Source of the DNA: Solobacterium sp.
Lineage (GTDB): Bacteria; Bacillota_I; Bacilli_A; Erysipelotrichales; Erysipelotrichaceae
DNA length: 64,000 nucleotides
Direction: 5' to 3'
NCBI GenBank assembly: GCA_017510405.1
Contig: JAFWNG010000019.1
Coordinates: forward strand, 1 to 64,000
In this document: positions 44,040 through 52,878 of the stretch, piece after piece
Layout of the letters: the number at the start of each line of letters is the position of its first letter
Numbering within the stretch: the stretch's first letter is position 1
Notes under the pieces: model-generated
Seen by the model: the letters and a program-made list of their open reading frames with translations, nothing else
The model's database searches: none
What the model was told of the DNA's origin: nothing
Made by a program: the position numbers and the translations under genes

Positions 44040-44812
44040 CAGTTTCCTGCTTCCGGCAGACAGTGCATATGCGTTCTGCCGAGCACACGGAAGCCTTCTG
44101 CTTTTCCCTTAAGACTGCGTATGCCGAAATCATAGGCACGCAGTTTCAGATACAGGGATATTGAGGAGATATCCGGACAGCCTTCCGGGAATTGGCTCTT
44201 GTGACATTCAAATATTGAATAGATCTGCTGGGAAAGATACGGAGCGGTGGATACGAACCGGTTCGGCTTCGCAGTCATATAGAAGGCAATTGCCTGTACC
44301 GGTGCGCTTTCTGCGCCGTACTGCTTCATAATATCCGCAAACGGAGCGAAGAATGCCAGCTGCCGAGCTGCCGTTCCGGCATTGAGATGGTCGATATGAC
44401 ATTCGCTTGTGACGGATGGATCCGGCGCGAAGATGATATCCGGTTTCCGTTCTCCGATCACTTTTGCCAGCGAAGCCAGCAGATCGTTCCGGTCATAGAA
44501 GCCGCCGTCTGAATAATCCAGAAATACCACGTCACTGACGCCCAGTATTTTTGCCGAAGCGATCGATTCCTGCCGGCGGACCGCAATGAGTTCTTCCGGC
44601 GTTGTACCGGCCGGCGCGTGTTCCATACCGTACCTTCCGTCTGTACAGATGACGAAAGATACCTGTTTTCCCATTTTCCGCAGCGCTGCGATCGTTCCGC
44701 CGGCACCGATCTCAATGTCATCCGGATGCGGTCCGACAAACAGATACCGGTCAAAGGATTCGATCTTCGGAATCGGTGCTGCGAACTTCAGGATCATTCT
44801 GGTCAGACTCAT
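44039..44812 (-). CDS. PIG-L (LmbE) family deacetylase
   Basis: A 257-residue zinc-dependent N-deacetylase. FVGPHPDDIEIGAGG near residue 25-40 carries the His-Asp-Asp metal/catalytic motif, VRRQESIASAKILGV follows, and SECHIDHLNAG provides the third zinc ligand. Family members deacetylate N-acetylglucosamine-containing molecules. It overlaps the GPH symporter gene by 4 bases, so the two are co-translated; importing and deacetylating an N-acetylated sugar or glycoside is a plausible joint role. No signal peptide. Confidence 0.88.
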   Translation of the reverse strand: MSLTRMILKFAAPIPKIESFDRYLFVGPHPDDIEIGAGGTIAALRKMGKQVSFVICTDGRYGMEHAPAGTTPEELIAVRRQESIASAKILGVSDVVFLDYSDGGFYDRNDLLASLAKVIGERKPDIIFAPDPSVTSECHIDHLNAGTAARQLAFFAPFADIMKQYGAESAPVQAIAFYMTAKPNRFVSTAPYLSQQIYSIFECHKSQFPEGCPDISSISLYLKLRAYDFGIRSLKGKAEGFRVLGRTHMHCLPEAGN

Positions 44813-46296
44813 GCAGTCTGTTCCTTTTTACGGCTCTCCAGTTCTGTGCAGATGCGTTCATATTCTGTTTCATCCAGAATGTACTTCTTCTGATACAGAA
44901 CATAGGAGAGATACATCAGGATCAGAGGGAGGATCGTCATTACACACAGAAGACCGAACGACTGGCCGTTCTGTACGCCGCTGAGCAGCTGCGTGATCGC
45001 ATCCGCTTTTGCGTCTGCTGTCATCTCGCCGGCATTCGCTGCCTGTTCATACTGTGAGATGCCGTTTGTATACTTCAGGATGCCGAACATGATATAAGCC
45101 AGGTTGGCGACCGCAACTGTCAGCGCGGAAGCCAGCTTTGTCAGGAACGGACGCAGAGAACCAATGATCGCTTCATCACGGACACCGTGTTCGTATTCGT
45201 TGTATTCGACAGTATTCATGATCGAGATCATCATGATCAGATAGAAACCGTACTGTCCGAAGTTTGCCAGCATATAGCCAAACGTCAGGAAGCTGAACTG
45301 GATGCCGGACGGAAGCGGAAGAACACCTGCGAAAAGCATGAACAGATAGCCGATCGCGCCGATGATCATCAGATAGGTCATCAGTTTCTTCCGGCCGAAC
45401 TTCTTTGAGATAGCCGGATAGAAGATCATCAGGAAGGCAGTGACCATCATTCCGAGCATCTGGAACATGGTGAAGAAGACACCCTTATAGCCGAACTTTA
45501 CATAGATATAGGTCTGTCCGACACCGGAAAGAACGATGCCGTTGCCGATCTGCTGAAGCAGGAAGACTACCGCGATCCAGATCAGCTGACTGTTTCCGCT
45601 GATCGTGGAGAAGATCTTTTTGAAACTGACCGGCGGAGCTGGTTCGTCATTGGCGTTTCTTTCTTCGGTAACGCCGAAGACGGTAAATGCAAGGAACAGC
45701 GGACCGAGAATGGCGGCGCCGAGCGCTACGATGCCGTAAGCAGTAACGGCATTTCCGCCGATCGCACTTTCACCGGCAGTAAACATCGGGATCAGAGAAG
45801 CCGCAAGCACACCGCCGATGCCGGCAAACAGCGTTGCCCGGGAAGTGAACTTGTTTCGTGTATCCGCGTCAGAACTCAATGCCGGAACCATGCCCCAGTA
45901 GGAGATATCATGCATTGTGTAGGTGATACTGTAAGCAAAATACATAAGGCCGAAGAACCAGACGAATGACCAGCCCTGCAGTTTTGTATTGAACATGGCA
46001 TAGATGACCAGCGAGGTCGAAAGGATACCGATTACAAGCCACGGTTTGAACTTTCCCCATTTTGTTCTCGTACGCTCAATGATATTGCCCATGATCGGGT
46101 CATTCAGTGCGTCAAATACACGGGCAGCCACCATGATCGCAGTGATCGCGGACAGCTGTGCGGCATTCAGATTTCTGGTAAAGAGAACGAATGCCAGCAG
46201 ATAGCTTGTGACAAGGTTGTACATGATATCGCGGCCAATCGTGCCAAGCGGAAACATTATGAGATTCTTTTTTGTAATTTTATCGTCAGTATGCAT
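44809..46296 (-). CDS. MFS glycoside-pentoside-hexuronide (GPH) cation symporter
   Basis: A 495-residue, twelve-helix transporter. GTIGRDIMYNLVTSYLLAF and ARVFDALNDPIMGNIIERTRTKWGKFKPW are the N-terminal hallmarks of the GPH family (MelB-like), with the cation-site aspartate in the DALNDP helix. It imports a glycoside with Na+ or H+. GGAGGTG precedes the ATG by nine bases. The PIG-L deacetylase is directly downstream and overlaps; the enoate reductase upstream on the same strand is separated by a terminator. Confidence 0.9.
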   Translation of the reverse strand: MHTDDKITKKNLIMFPLGTIGRDIMYNLVTSYLLAFVLFTRNLNAAQLSAITAIMVAARVFDALNDPIMGNIIERTRTKWGKFKPWLVIGILSTSLVIYAMFNTKLQGWSFVWFFGLMYFAYSITYTMHDISYWGMVPALSSDADTRNKFTSRATLFAGIGGVLAASLIPMFTAGESAIGGNAVTAYGIVALGAAILGPLFLAFTVFGVTEERNANDEPAPPVSFKKIFSTISGNSQLIWIAVVFLLQQIGNGIVLSGVGQTYIYVKFGYKGVFFTMFQMLGMMVTAFLMIFYPAISKKFGRKKLMTYLMIIGAIGYLFMLFAGVLPLPSGIQFSFLTFGYMLANFGQYGFYLIMMISIMNTVEYNEYEHGVRDEAIIGSLRPFLTKLASALTVAVANLAYIMFGILKYTNGISQYEQAANAGEMTADAKADAITQLLSGVQNGQSFGLLCVMTILPLILMYLSYVLYQKKYILDETEYERICTELESRKKEQTA

Positions 46297-46394
46297 CAGA
46301 GTGCACCTCCAGTCAAATTAAGTATAAAACAAACCTCTCCGCTATGAACACGAAAGAAGCAGAGCCGGAGGTGAAAGCATCGTCACAGAAAAAC

Positions 46395-46449
46395 GGAAAA
46401 AGGACTCTGGAAGTCCTGCTGTCCGACAGCGGATCTGCCAAAGTCCCTT
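46395..46449 (-). terminator. Terminator of enoate reductase copy 2
   Basis: On the minus strand AAGGGACT (46449-46442) pairs with AGTCCTTTT (46406-46398), enclosing GCTGTC/GACAGC, then a T-rich run. The 188-base gap up to the symporter holds nothing else that I recognise. Confidence 0.55.
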
Positions 46450-46484
46450 TATCTGATGATCGGATATCCGTGAGGTGAAGATGT

Positions 46485-48410
46485 TTACAGAGCCAGTGCC
46501 GCAGCGAGACCTGCTTCGGTCGCTTTGTTGGCAGGACCTGCCTCTTTTGCGTCACCGATGACGCAGACTTCATCACATACTTTTCTTGCGGCTTCCTCCA
46601 GCGGATTGTACGGCTTGACACCCATGGCAAGGACGATCGTATCGAAGCCGCCGATGGTGTATTCCTGTCCGAACTGTTCATAGACAACGCCGTCTTCATT
46701 GAACTTCTTGACTGTCGCGTTGACGATCTTCTGAATGCCTCTGTCAGCCAGACGCGGCATCAGGAAGGCACGCGGCGTCGGTGCTTCATCCAGAGCGATA
46801 TCCGGACGCATTTCAAGGATCGTAACTGCCTTGCCATGCTCGCCCATGTAGTCGGCTGTCTCCACACCGGTCATACCGCCGCCGATGACGAGAACGTTCT
46901 GTCCCGGATTGACATTGTTGTCAAGGATCTCCTGTGCCGTGGTCACCCGCGGTCCGTCAATGCCTTCGATCGGCGGACATGCCGGCTTACCGCCGGTCGC
47001 CAGGATGACCGCGTCGGCTTTGAATTCCTTCAGGAACTCTTCATTGACTTCCGTATTGAGCAGACACTTGACGCCGTACTTTCTGCACATGGTCAGATAG
47101 TACTTGATCGCAGTGGCGATATCCTGCTTTGTCGGCGGAATGGATGCCAGGCGGAACTGTCCGCCGAAATGACCGCTCTTTTCCGCCAGCGTGACATCGT
47201 GGCCTTTTCTTGCGGCATTCCATGCGGCTTCCAGACCGGCCGGGCCGGAACCGACGACAAGTACCTTTTTCTTCGTCTCAGCAGGTGTGAAGTCATATTC
47301 GATCTCATGACCGGTCACCGGATTGATCAGACAGGAAATAAATCCGCCGGCATTCAGATAGCCGAGGCAGGACTGTGTGCAGCTGATGCACGGTGCGATC
47401 TCGTCCGTCTTTCCTTCTTTTACAAGATTCGGAATATTCGGAGCGGCGATCGAAGCACGGCCGAAGGAGATGAAATCCGCACATCCCTGACGCAGCGCGC
47501 CTTCTGCCGAGAATGGCGAATATCTGCCGACGGAGATGACTGGAATACTGACAGCTTCCTTGATGACTTTCGTCGGGAACTGGTTGAACCCCTGCGGCAT
47601 TTCCGGCGCGGCGGACATATAATGCATGGATGCGTATGTCATGACTGAGATGTGGATCGCGTCCACGCCTTCTTCTTCTGCCATTCTTGCCACATTGCAG
47701 GATTCTTCCAGCGTACGTCCGCCGTGTACTTTTTCATCCCAGCCGATGCGGAATGTCATGACAAAGTCATCACCGACCTTCTTCCGGATATTGCGGAAGA
47801 CTTCCCGCGGGAACTTCATGCGGCCTTCAAAATCACCGCCGAACTCATCGTAGCGCTTGTTGGCATGCGGAGACATGAACTGGGCAATGATATAACCGTG
47901 AGCGCCGTGTACTTCTACGCCGTCCGCACCGGCCTTTTTCGCTCTTACCGCCGCGTCGCCGAACTGGTCGATCAGCTGCCATACCCGCTCATTGGACATC
48001 TCATCGGGGATGACATTCAGTGCCGGACAGGCAACTTTTGACGGTGCTTCCGGCGTCATGTTGAAGATGTACGGCGGTGCGGTCTGCCGGCCGCAGTGAT
48101 GAAGCTGCACAAGAACTTTTGCGCCTGCTTCATGGATGGCATCCATCAGCTTTTTAAAGCCTTCGATCTGTTCATCCTTCCACAGACCGACTTCATTCAG
48201 CACCGCTTTGCCGTGCGGATCCACCGCAGTGACCTCAATGATGATCAGACCGAATCCGCCAAGTGCTCTTGTGCGGTAGTATTCGATCATCCGGTCCGTC
48301 ACAAAACCTTCGTAATTGCCTAAATTTGATCCCATTGGCGGCACGACAAAACGGTTTTTCAGTTCCATCGAGCCGATCTTTCCAGGGGAAAGAAGCTTTT
48401 CGAATTTCAT
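46485..48410 (-). CDS. Old Yellow Enzyme-type enoate reductase / 2,4-dienoyl-CoA reductase-like (copy 2)
   Basis: A 641-residue paralogue of the protein at 14633. The FMN barrel has KNRFVVPPMGSNLG, VHGAHGYIIAQFMSPHANKR-like text and DEFGGDFEGRMKF; the 4Fe-4S motif is CISCTQSC plus a cysteine eleven residues on; the FAD module opens with VLVVGSGPAGLEAAWNAARKG and the NAD module with VLVIGGGMTGVETADYMGEHG. Family members include enoate reductases, DCR and the BaiCD/BaiH bile-acid enzymes. GGAGG precedes the ATG. Monocistronic. The two copies differ markedly around the substrate pocket, suggesting different substrates. Confidence 0.88.
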   Translation of the reverse strand: MKFEKLLSPGKIGSMELKNRFVVPPMGSNLGNYEGFVTDRMIEYYRTRALGGFGLIIIEVTAVDPHGKAVLNEVGLWKDEQIEGFKKLMDAIHEAGAKVLVQLHHCGRQTAPPYIFNMTPEAPSKVACPALNVIPDEMSNERVWQLIDQFGDAAVRAKKAGADGVEVHGAHGYIIAQFMSPHANKRYDEFGGDFEGRMKFPREVFRNIRKKVGDDFVMTFRIGWDEKVHGGRTLEESCNVARMAEEEGVDAIHISVMTYASMHYMSAAPEMPQGFNQFPTKVIKEAVSIPVISVGRYSPFSAEGALRQGCADFISFGRASIAAPNIPNLVKEGKTDEIAPCISCTQSCLGYLNAGGFISCLINPVTGHEIEYDFTPAETKKKVLVVGSGPAGLEAAWNAARKGHDVTLAEKSGHFGGQFRLASIPPTKQDIATAIKYYLTMCRKYGVKCLLNTEVNEEFLKEFKADAVILATGGKPACPPIEGIDGPRVTTAQEILDNNVNPGQNVLVIGGGMTGVETADYMGEHGKAVTILEMRPDIALDEAPTPRAFLMPRLADRGIQKIVNATVKKFNEDGVVYEQFGQEYTIGGFDTIVLAMGVKPYNPLEEAARKVCDEVCVIGDAKEAGPANKATEAGLAAALAL

Positions 48411-48586
48411 AATTATGATCCTCCATTGAACTGCCTTGTTCTGTCTTCATTGTAGAAATACCCGCTTTCTTCCGTCAATCAACATGCCCTGAGAATTCTG
48501 TGACAGACGTAAAGAACAACGGAGTGAACGGATTTCAAAAAAATCTGGTATCATCTATGTAACAGATACGTAAAAGGAGAACGAAC

Positions 48587-49228
48587 ATGTCCATCAAAAT
48601 CATGCAGTATCCAAACCCGAAGAACTCTCTGAAACTTCGTGTGGCACGCGGTCATTTTGCGACCAGCCATTCCCACATAAATTATTATGTTGACCTGACC
48701 ATGACAAAGCATCGTCTGTCCGAAGCGAGAGAAGCAGCCCGCCAGCTTGCTGTAAAGTACAAACCGACGACCGTGATCGATACGATCCTGTGCCTGGACG
48801 GCACCGAAGTCATCGGCGCATGTATGGCAAGCGAACTGACAAAAGCCGGTTTCTCCAGCATCAACGCGCATAATACGATCTATGTCGTCACACCGGAACA
48901 TACCACCGGAAGCCAGCTGCTGTTCCGGGAAAACATTCGTCCGATGATCGTCGGCAAGCACGTCATGATCCTGGCTGCCTCCATTACGACCGGCTACACC
49001 GTCGAAGGCGGCATCGAAGCTGTTAAATACTACGGCGGCATGACTGTCGGCGTATGCGGCATTTTCTCCTGCGTGGATGAATGCTTCGGCTATCCGGTCT
49101 CCTCGATCTTCAATACAAAAGACGTTCTGAAAGACTACCACAGCACACCGTCTCATGAATGTCCGATGTGCAAGGCAGGCCAGAAGGTAGACGCCATCGT
49201 CAACACCTACGGATTCTCGAGTTTCTGA
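48587..49228 (+). CDS. Type I phosphoribosyltransferase-like protein (PyrE-like) lacking the acidic PRPP pair
   Basis: A 213-residue protein of a family often labelled orotate phosphoribosyltransferase. The PRPP loop region reads MILAASITTGYT (about 127-138): the two acidic residues normally before the loop (D/E-D) are alanines, while TTG is kept. A C-terminal HECPMCKAGQKVDAIVNTYG segment has a CxxC that may bind metal. This pattern appears to be typical of the subfamily, so a conventional OPRTase role is doubtful. AAGGAG precedes the ATG. It is followed after 4 bases by a phosphoesterase gene. Confidence 0.75.
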   Translation: MSIKIMQYPNPKNSLKLRVARGHFATSHSHINYYVDLTMTKHRLSEAREAARQLAVKYKPTTVIDTILCLDGTEVIGACMASELTKAGFSSINAHNTIYVVTPEHTTGSQLLFRENIRPMIVGKHVMILAASITTGYTVEGGIEAVKYYGGMTVGVCGIFSCVDECFGYPVSSIFNTKDVLKDYHSTPSHECPMCKAGQKVDAIVNTYGFSSF

Positions 49229-49232
49229 CGAC

Positions 49233-49970
49233 ATGATCTATATTTGTTCCGATGTCCACGGACTCTGGGACCGCTGGCAGAAGCTGCTGGAGACCATTGA
49301 TCTGAAGGATACGGATACACTCTACGTACTCGGCGATATGATCGACCGCGGTCCTGACGGCATACAGATCCTGCAGGACATGATGAAACGAAATAACGTC
49401 ATTCCGTTCATGGGAAACCACGAACACATGATGTTAATGTATCTGGAAGGCCTCGATACTGTCAGCTGGACAATGTTCTGCAACGGCGGCCTCTCGACAA
49501 AAGTACGCTTCAGCCGCCTGAGTGAATCCGCCAGAAAACAGATCCTGAACTATCTGGATCAATGCTGGGTGGTAAAAAATCTCACGATCGCGGGACAGCG
49601 CTATTCCCTGTCGCATATCGGCATATTCGGCGACAGCCGGGACCGCAGGGCAGACTTCTCTTCCCCCAGAACCGATGTGCATGATCTGCAGGCCATGGTA
49701 TGGGGAGAATACCCGTACAGCCTTTCCGCTATCAATTACTATCCGGAGACCCTCTGTCCGACAACGTTCATATCCGGACACAAGTTCACCCGGCGCTGGC
49801 GGAACTACTCCGAAGACGACACCGTATATATTAAGGAATATGAAAATGGATGCCGCTATATCGATATCGACTGCGGCTGCGCCCTCGGCGGCGGAGAAGG
49901 GTTCCTTGCCTGCCTTGTCATCGATGAGGAAAAAGGCTTTGATCCCGACCGGATCCTGTATATACGCTAG
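49233..49970 (+). CDS. PPP-type metallophosphoesterase (serine/threonine phosphatase-like)
   Basis: A 245-residue calcineurin-like phosphoesterase. The metal-binding motifs are SDVHG (start), GDMIDRGPD and GNHEH, followed by SHIG and SGH with the later histidines. The arrangement is that of bacterial PPP/ApaH-like enzymes, acting on phosphoproteins or dinucleoside polyphosphates. It starts 4 bases after the phosphoribosyltransferase-like gene, with weak ribosome site, suggesting coupling. Terminator at 49969. Confidence 0.88.
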   Translation: MIYICSDVHGLWDRWQKLLETIDLKDTDTLYVLGDMIDRGPDGIQILQDMMKRNNVIPFMGNHEHMMLMYLEGLDTVSWTMFCNGGLSTKVRFSRLSESARKQILNYLDQCWVVKNLTIAGQRYSLSHIGIFGDSRDRRADFSSPRTDVHDLQAMVWGEYPYSLSAINYYPETLCPTTFISGHKFTRRWRNYSEDDTVYIKEYENGCRYIDIDCGCALGGGEGFLACLVIDEEKGFDPDRILYIR

Positions 49971-49995
49971 AAGCACAGCAATGTGCTTCTTTTTG
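49969..49995 (+). terminator. Terminator after the metallophosphoesterase
   Basis: AGAAGCACA (49969-49977), loop GCAA, TGTGCTTCT (49982-49990), then TTTTG. Confidence 0.9.
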
Positions 49996-50010
49996 TTTCC
50001 CGGGAAAGTC

Positions 50011-50034
50011 AAAAAAAGCAGGTCACAGACCTGC
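50011..50034 (-). terminator. Terminator of the MgtC/SapB gene
   Basis: GCAGGTC (50018-50024), loop ACA, GACCTGC (50028-50034); on the minus strand followed by seven T. Confidence 0.9.
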
Positions 50035-50044
50035 ATGTTCCGGA

Positions 50045-50698
50045 TCAGATGATCTCCACGGAAAGAATTTTATCGGATGCCAGCAGCGCCTGGATCAGCT
50101 CCTCCGGATGCATATCGCCCGCCGCTCCTACTTCACACTGGAACGTCAGACTGTTCTCATCCTCCGCACTGCAGCGCGTTGACCCGAGCACATGACATTC
50201 ATTGCTCTGCAGGAGCGATACCACATCCATGATTCCGGCGGTGCGCAGCGTCCGGATCTTCAGCTTTATCAGCAGATTGCCGGCATTGCGCGGCAGGAAC
50301 CTGCGGAATACATGCTGGACTGTGATCATCAGTATGGCTGCGATCGCGCCAAGCCCCAGCATGCCGGTGCCGAAACACAGACCGATCGCCGAAGTTGCCC
50401 AGATTCCCGCAGCTGTCGTCAGTCCCTGCACAACATCGTGACGGATAAAAATGACACCGGCGCCCAGAAAGCCGATTCCCGATACGACCTGTGCCGCCAC
50501 ACGGGCCGGATCACCGCTTCCGATATCCTTGAACCCGTATTTCGATATCAGCATCAGTAAGCACGATCCCAGCGCAACCATCATATGCGTGCGGATACCG
50601 GCATCTTTCGCGTGATTATGCCGTTCAAAGCCGATCATAAAACCCGCAGCCATCGCCGCCAGAAGCCGCAGAAGCCAATTCCATTCAAATACATTCAT
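50045..50698 (-). CDS. MgtC/SapB family membrane protein
   Basis: A 217-residue protein. About four to five helices (1-140) contain LAAMAAGFMIGFERHNHAKDAGIRTHMMVALGS and GIGFLGAGVIFIRHDVVQGLTTAAGIWATSAIGLCFG, the core MgtC signatures. A cytoplasmic ACT-like domain (about 145-217) follows. Members are linked to magnesium or ATP homeostasis and membrane potential. A TATAAT box lies at 50727-50722 on the minus strand, with CAGGAG further in. Confidence 0.88.
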   Translation of the reverse strand: MNVFEWNWLLRLLAAMAAGFMIGFERHNHAKDAGIRTHMMVALGSCLLMLISKYGFKDIGSGDPARVAAQVVSGIGFLGAGVIFIRHDVVQGLTTAAGIWATSAIGLCFGTGMLGLGAIAAILMITVQHVFRRFLPRNAGNLLIKLKIRTLRTAGIMDVVSLLQSNECHVLGSTRCSAEDENSLTFQCEVGAAGDMHPEELIQALLASDKILSVEII

Positions 50699-50837
50699 CT
50701 TAAATACATTCTCCTGCCTGTATTATATACTTTTCGGATTCTTCTGTGCGTCCGTAAATCGTATTTGCACATTGTCCCCGTACCGGTACAGTGATTTTCC
50801 GCCGTTCCGCTACGCTTATTTCAGGAAGGGGGGACAG

Positions 50838-51071
50838 ATGGAGCGCCGGAAAAAATACATTGATCTTATCGTACAGATCGACCGCGACGGCAACATGACG
50901 CCGAAAGAGATCCTGTGGGAAGACGGCCGTCGTTTTATCGTGCAGAAAGTCCTGGATAAACGTCATGCGATCACATCGGCAGGCGGCGCAGCGGTATGCT
51001 TCACCTGTATCCTGGCCGGCAGACGCCGTGACATATACCGGGAAAAAGAACGCTGGTATGTACTCATATGA
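50838..51071 (+). CDS. Small conserved hypothetical protein (77 residues)
   Basis: A 77-residue soluble protein starting MERRKKYIDLIVQIDRDGNM, preceded by GGAAGGGGGG. It contains a TPKEILWEDGRRFIVQKVLD block and FTCILAGRRRDIYREKERWY, which look like a small beta-rich fold seen as a stand-alone hypothetical in Bacillota. I do not recognise a function. The reading frame extends upstream to 50772, but the strong ribosome site selects 50838. Confidence 0.7.
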   Translation: MERRKKYIDLIVQIDRDGNMTPKEILWEDGRRFIVQKVLDKRHAITSAGGAAVCFTCILAGRRRDIYREKERWYVLI

Positions 51072-51094
51072 AAAGGCACCTGTCCGGTGCCTTT
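51072..51094. terminator. Bidirectional hairpin between the small protein and the acyl-CoA ligase
   Basis: AAAGGCACC (51072-51080), loop TGTCC, GGTGCCTTT (51086-51094); TTTT follows on the minus strand. Confidence 0.75.
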
Positions 51095-51113
51095 GCAACT
51101 CTGTTTATATGGA

Positions 51114-52748
51114 TCAGGACTTGTTCTGACGTTCAACAAGTCTTGTGCCGCCGTAGATCTCACGGAGCTTCGGCTTATCGATCTTACCGGTCGCATTGCG
51201 GATGACCGGAGCGAAGATGATCTTGCGCGGACGCTTGTAACGCGGCAGTTCTTTGCAGAAGGAAATGAGCTCTTCTTCGTCCATCGAGAATCCTTCCTTC
51301 ACCTGGATGATCGCCGCCGCGATCTCTCCCAGACGGTCGTCCGGAAGACCGATGACAGCCGCATCATGGATCTTGTCGTTAGTCATCAGGAACGCTTCGA
51401 TCTGTACCGGATACAGGTTCTCACCGCCGGTGATGATAACGTCTTTCTTACGATCGACCAGGAAGATGAATCCGTCTTCATCCTGCATTGCCATATCGCC
51501 GGTGTGCAGCCAGCCGTCTTTCAGCACTTCTGCAGTCGCGATCGGGTTCTTGTAGTATTCGACCATGACGCCGGGACCCTTTACGCACAGTTCACCGACA
51601 TCACCCTGTGTGACCGGTACATCCTTTTCGTCCACGATCTTCGTCTGCCAGCCGTAGCCGGGAACGCCGATCGCACCGACCTTATGGATATTATCCAGAC
51701 CAAGATGAACGCAGCCTGGTCCGGTCGATTCCGAAAGACCATAGTTCGTATCGTATTTGTGATTCGGGAAATACCGCATCCAGTGACGGATCAGACTCGG
51801 CGGTACCGGCTGCGCGCCGATATGCATCAGCCGCCACTGGTCTGTCTTGTATCTCTCCAGTTTGATCCTTCCGGAATCCAGCGCGGCAAGCAGGTCCTGT
51901 GCCCACGGAACCAGCAGCCAGACGATCGTGCATTCCTCATTCGAAACCGCACTCATGATCGCTTCCGGTGAGTTTCCTTTCAGGATCACCGCTTTACTGC
52001 CGGTATACAGAGACCCGAACCAGTGCATCTTTGCACCGGTATGATACAGCGGCGGAATACACAGGAACGTATCATTCTTCGTTGTCTCATGATGCATCGC
52101 TTCCATCTTCGCCGACTGGCTGAGAGCCTGATGCTTCAGCAGGATCGCTTTCGGGAAACCCGTTGTACCGGACGAGAAATAGATCGCACCATTGTCATCG
52201 TCACTGATATGGATATAAGGATCCACAGACGAATGGTTCGCTGCATGCCGGTAGTAATCCTCCGCATATGTCGGGCAGCTGTCACCGACAAAGAACAGCA
52301 GAGTATCTTTATTCAGTTCATCCGCGATCTCTTCGATACGTCCGATAAACTCCGGACCGTAGAACAGCACGTCAGAATCCGAAGCGTAAATACAGTATTT
52401 GATCTCATCCGCCGTAAATCGGAAATTCAGCGGTACCGCGATCGCGCCGGCTTTCAGAATGCCAAAGTAGATCGGCAGCCATTCCAGGCAGTTCATCAGC
52501 AGGATCGAGCACTTCTGTCCCGGCCGGATCCCGCGGTCTCTAAGCATATTCGCGACCCGGTTCGCTTTTTCATCAAACACCGACCAGGTGATCTGCCGGC
52601 GGTAGAACGTCGCCGACGTCGGCTGGATCAGCTCATATTCCTTCCAAGTCACTCGCTGTTCTTCTTTTAATTCCGGGTTGATCTCAACAAGAGCAACTTC
52701 ATTTCCATACAGTTTGCTGTTTCTTCTCAGCAGGTCAATAATAGGCAT
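51114..52748 (-). CDS. Acyl-CoA synthetase (AMP-binding, class I adenylate-forming)
   Basis: A 544-residue ligase that activates a carboxylic acid via an acyl-adenylate to its CoA thioester. Motifs: YFSSGTTGFPKA (P-loop, about 190-201), YGLSESTGP (A5), GWLHTGDM (A7), DRKKDVIITGGENLYP (A8) and a late GKIDKP with the catalytic lysine (A10). The substrate is not predictable; family relatives act on fatty, aromatic or bile acids. It is divergent from iorA across a promoter region that carries an operator shared with the SSS symporter gene, suggesting a role in the same pathway. Confidence 0.88.
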   Translation of the reverse strand: MPIIDLLRRNSKLYGNEVALVEINPELKEEQRVTWKEYELIQPTSATFYRRQITWSVFDEKANRVANMLRDRGIRPGQKCSILLMNCLEWLPIYFGILKAGAIAVPLNFRFTADEIKYCIYASDSDVLFYGPEFIGRIEEIADELNKDTLLFFVGDSCPTYAEDYYRHAANHSSVDPYIHISDDDNGAIYFSSGTTGFPKAILLKHQALSQSAKMEAMHHETTKNDTFLCIPPLYHTGAKMHWFGSLYTGSKAVILKGNSPEAIMSAVSNEECTIVWLLVPWAQDLLAALDSGRIKLERYKTDQWRLMHIGAQPVPPSLIRHWMRYFPNHKYDTNYGLSESTGPGCVHLGLDNIHKVGAIGVPGYGWQTKIVDEKDVPVTQGDVGELCVKGPGVMVEYYKNPIATAEVLKDGWLHTGDMAMQDEDGFIFLVDRKKDVIITGGENLYPVQIEAFLMTNDKIHDAAVIGLPDDRLGEIAAAIIQVKEGFSMDEEELISFCKELPRYKRPRKIIFAPVIRNATGKIDKPKLREIYGGTRLVERQNKS

Positions 52749-52764
52749 TTTTCGCTTTCCCCCA

Positions 52765-52787
52765 TTAACGCTTTAGCGTGCTAACGC
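52765..52787. promoter_or_regulatory. Operator shared with the SSS symporter promoter
   Basis: TTAACGCTTTAGCGTGCTAA (52765-52784) matches the minus-strand sequence at 63879-63860 in 17 of 20 positions, the first eleven being identical. It contains a TTAGC-GT-GCTAA inverted repeat. It directly abuts the -10 of the acyl-CoA ligase promoter on the downstream side and lies upstream of the iorA -35, so one repressor could act on both. Confidence 0.75.
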
Positions 52788-52816
52788 ATTATAGCATTAA
52801 ATAGTTGAATCGACAA
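52788..52816 (-). promoter_or_regulatory. Promoter of the acyl-CoA ligase gene
   Basis: On the minus strand, TTGTCG (52816-52811), 17-base spacer, TATAAT (52793-52788). Confidence 0.8.
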
Positions 52817-52833
52817 CGGGTTTGTAATAATAT
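52805..52833 (+). promoter_or_regulatory. Promoter of the iorA operon
   Basis: TTGAAT (52805-52810), 17-base spacer, TAATAT (52828-52833), overlapping the divergent acyl-CoA ligase promoter. Confidence 0.65.
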
Positions 52834-52878
52834 ATGTGTTAATATGAATGACACGAACATTCATGAACGGAGAGTGTG

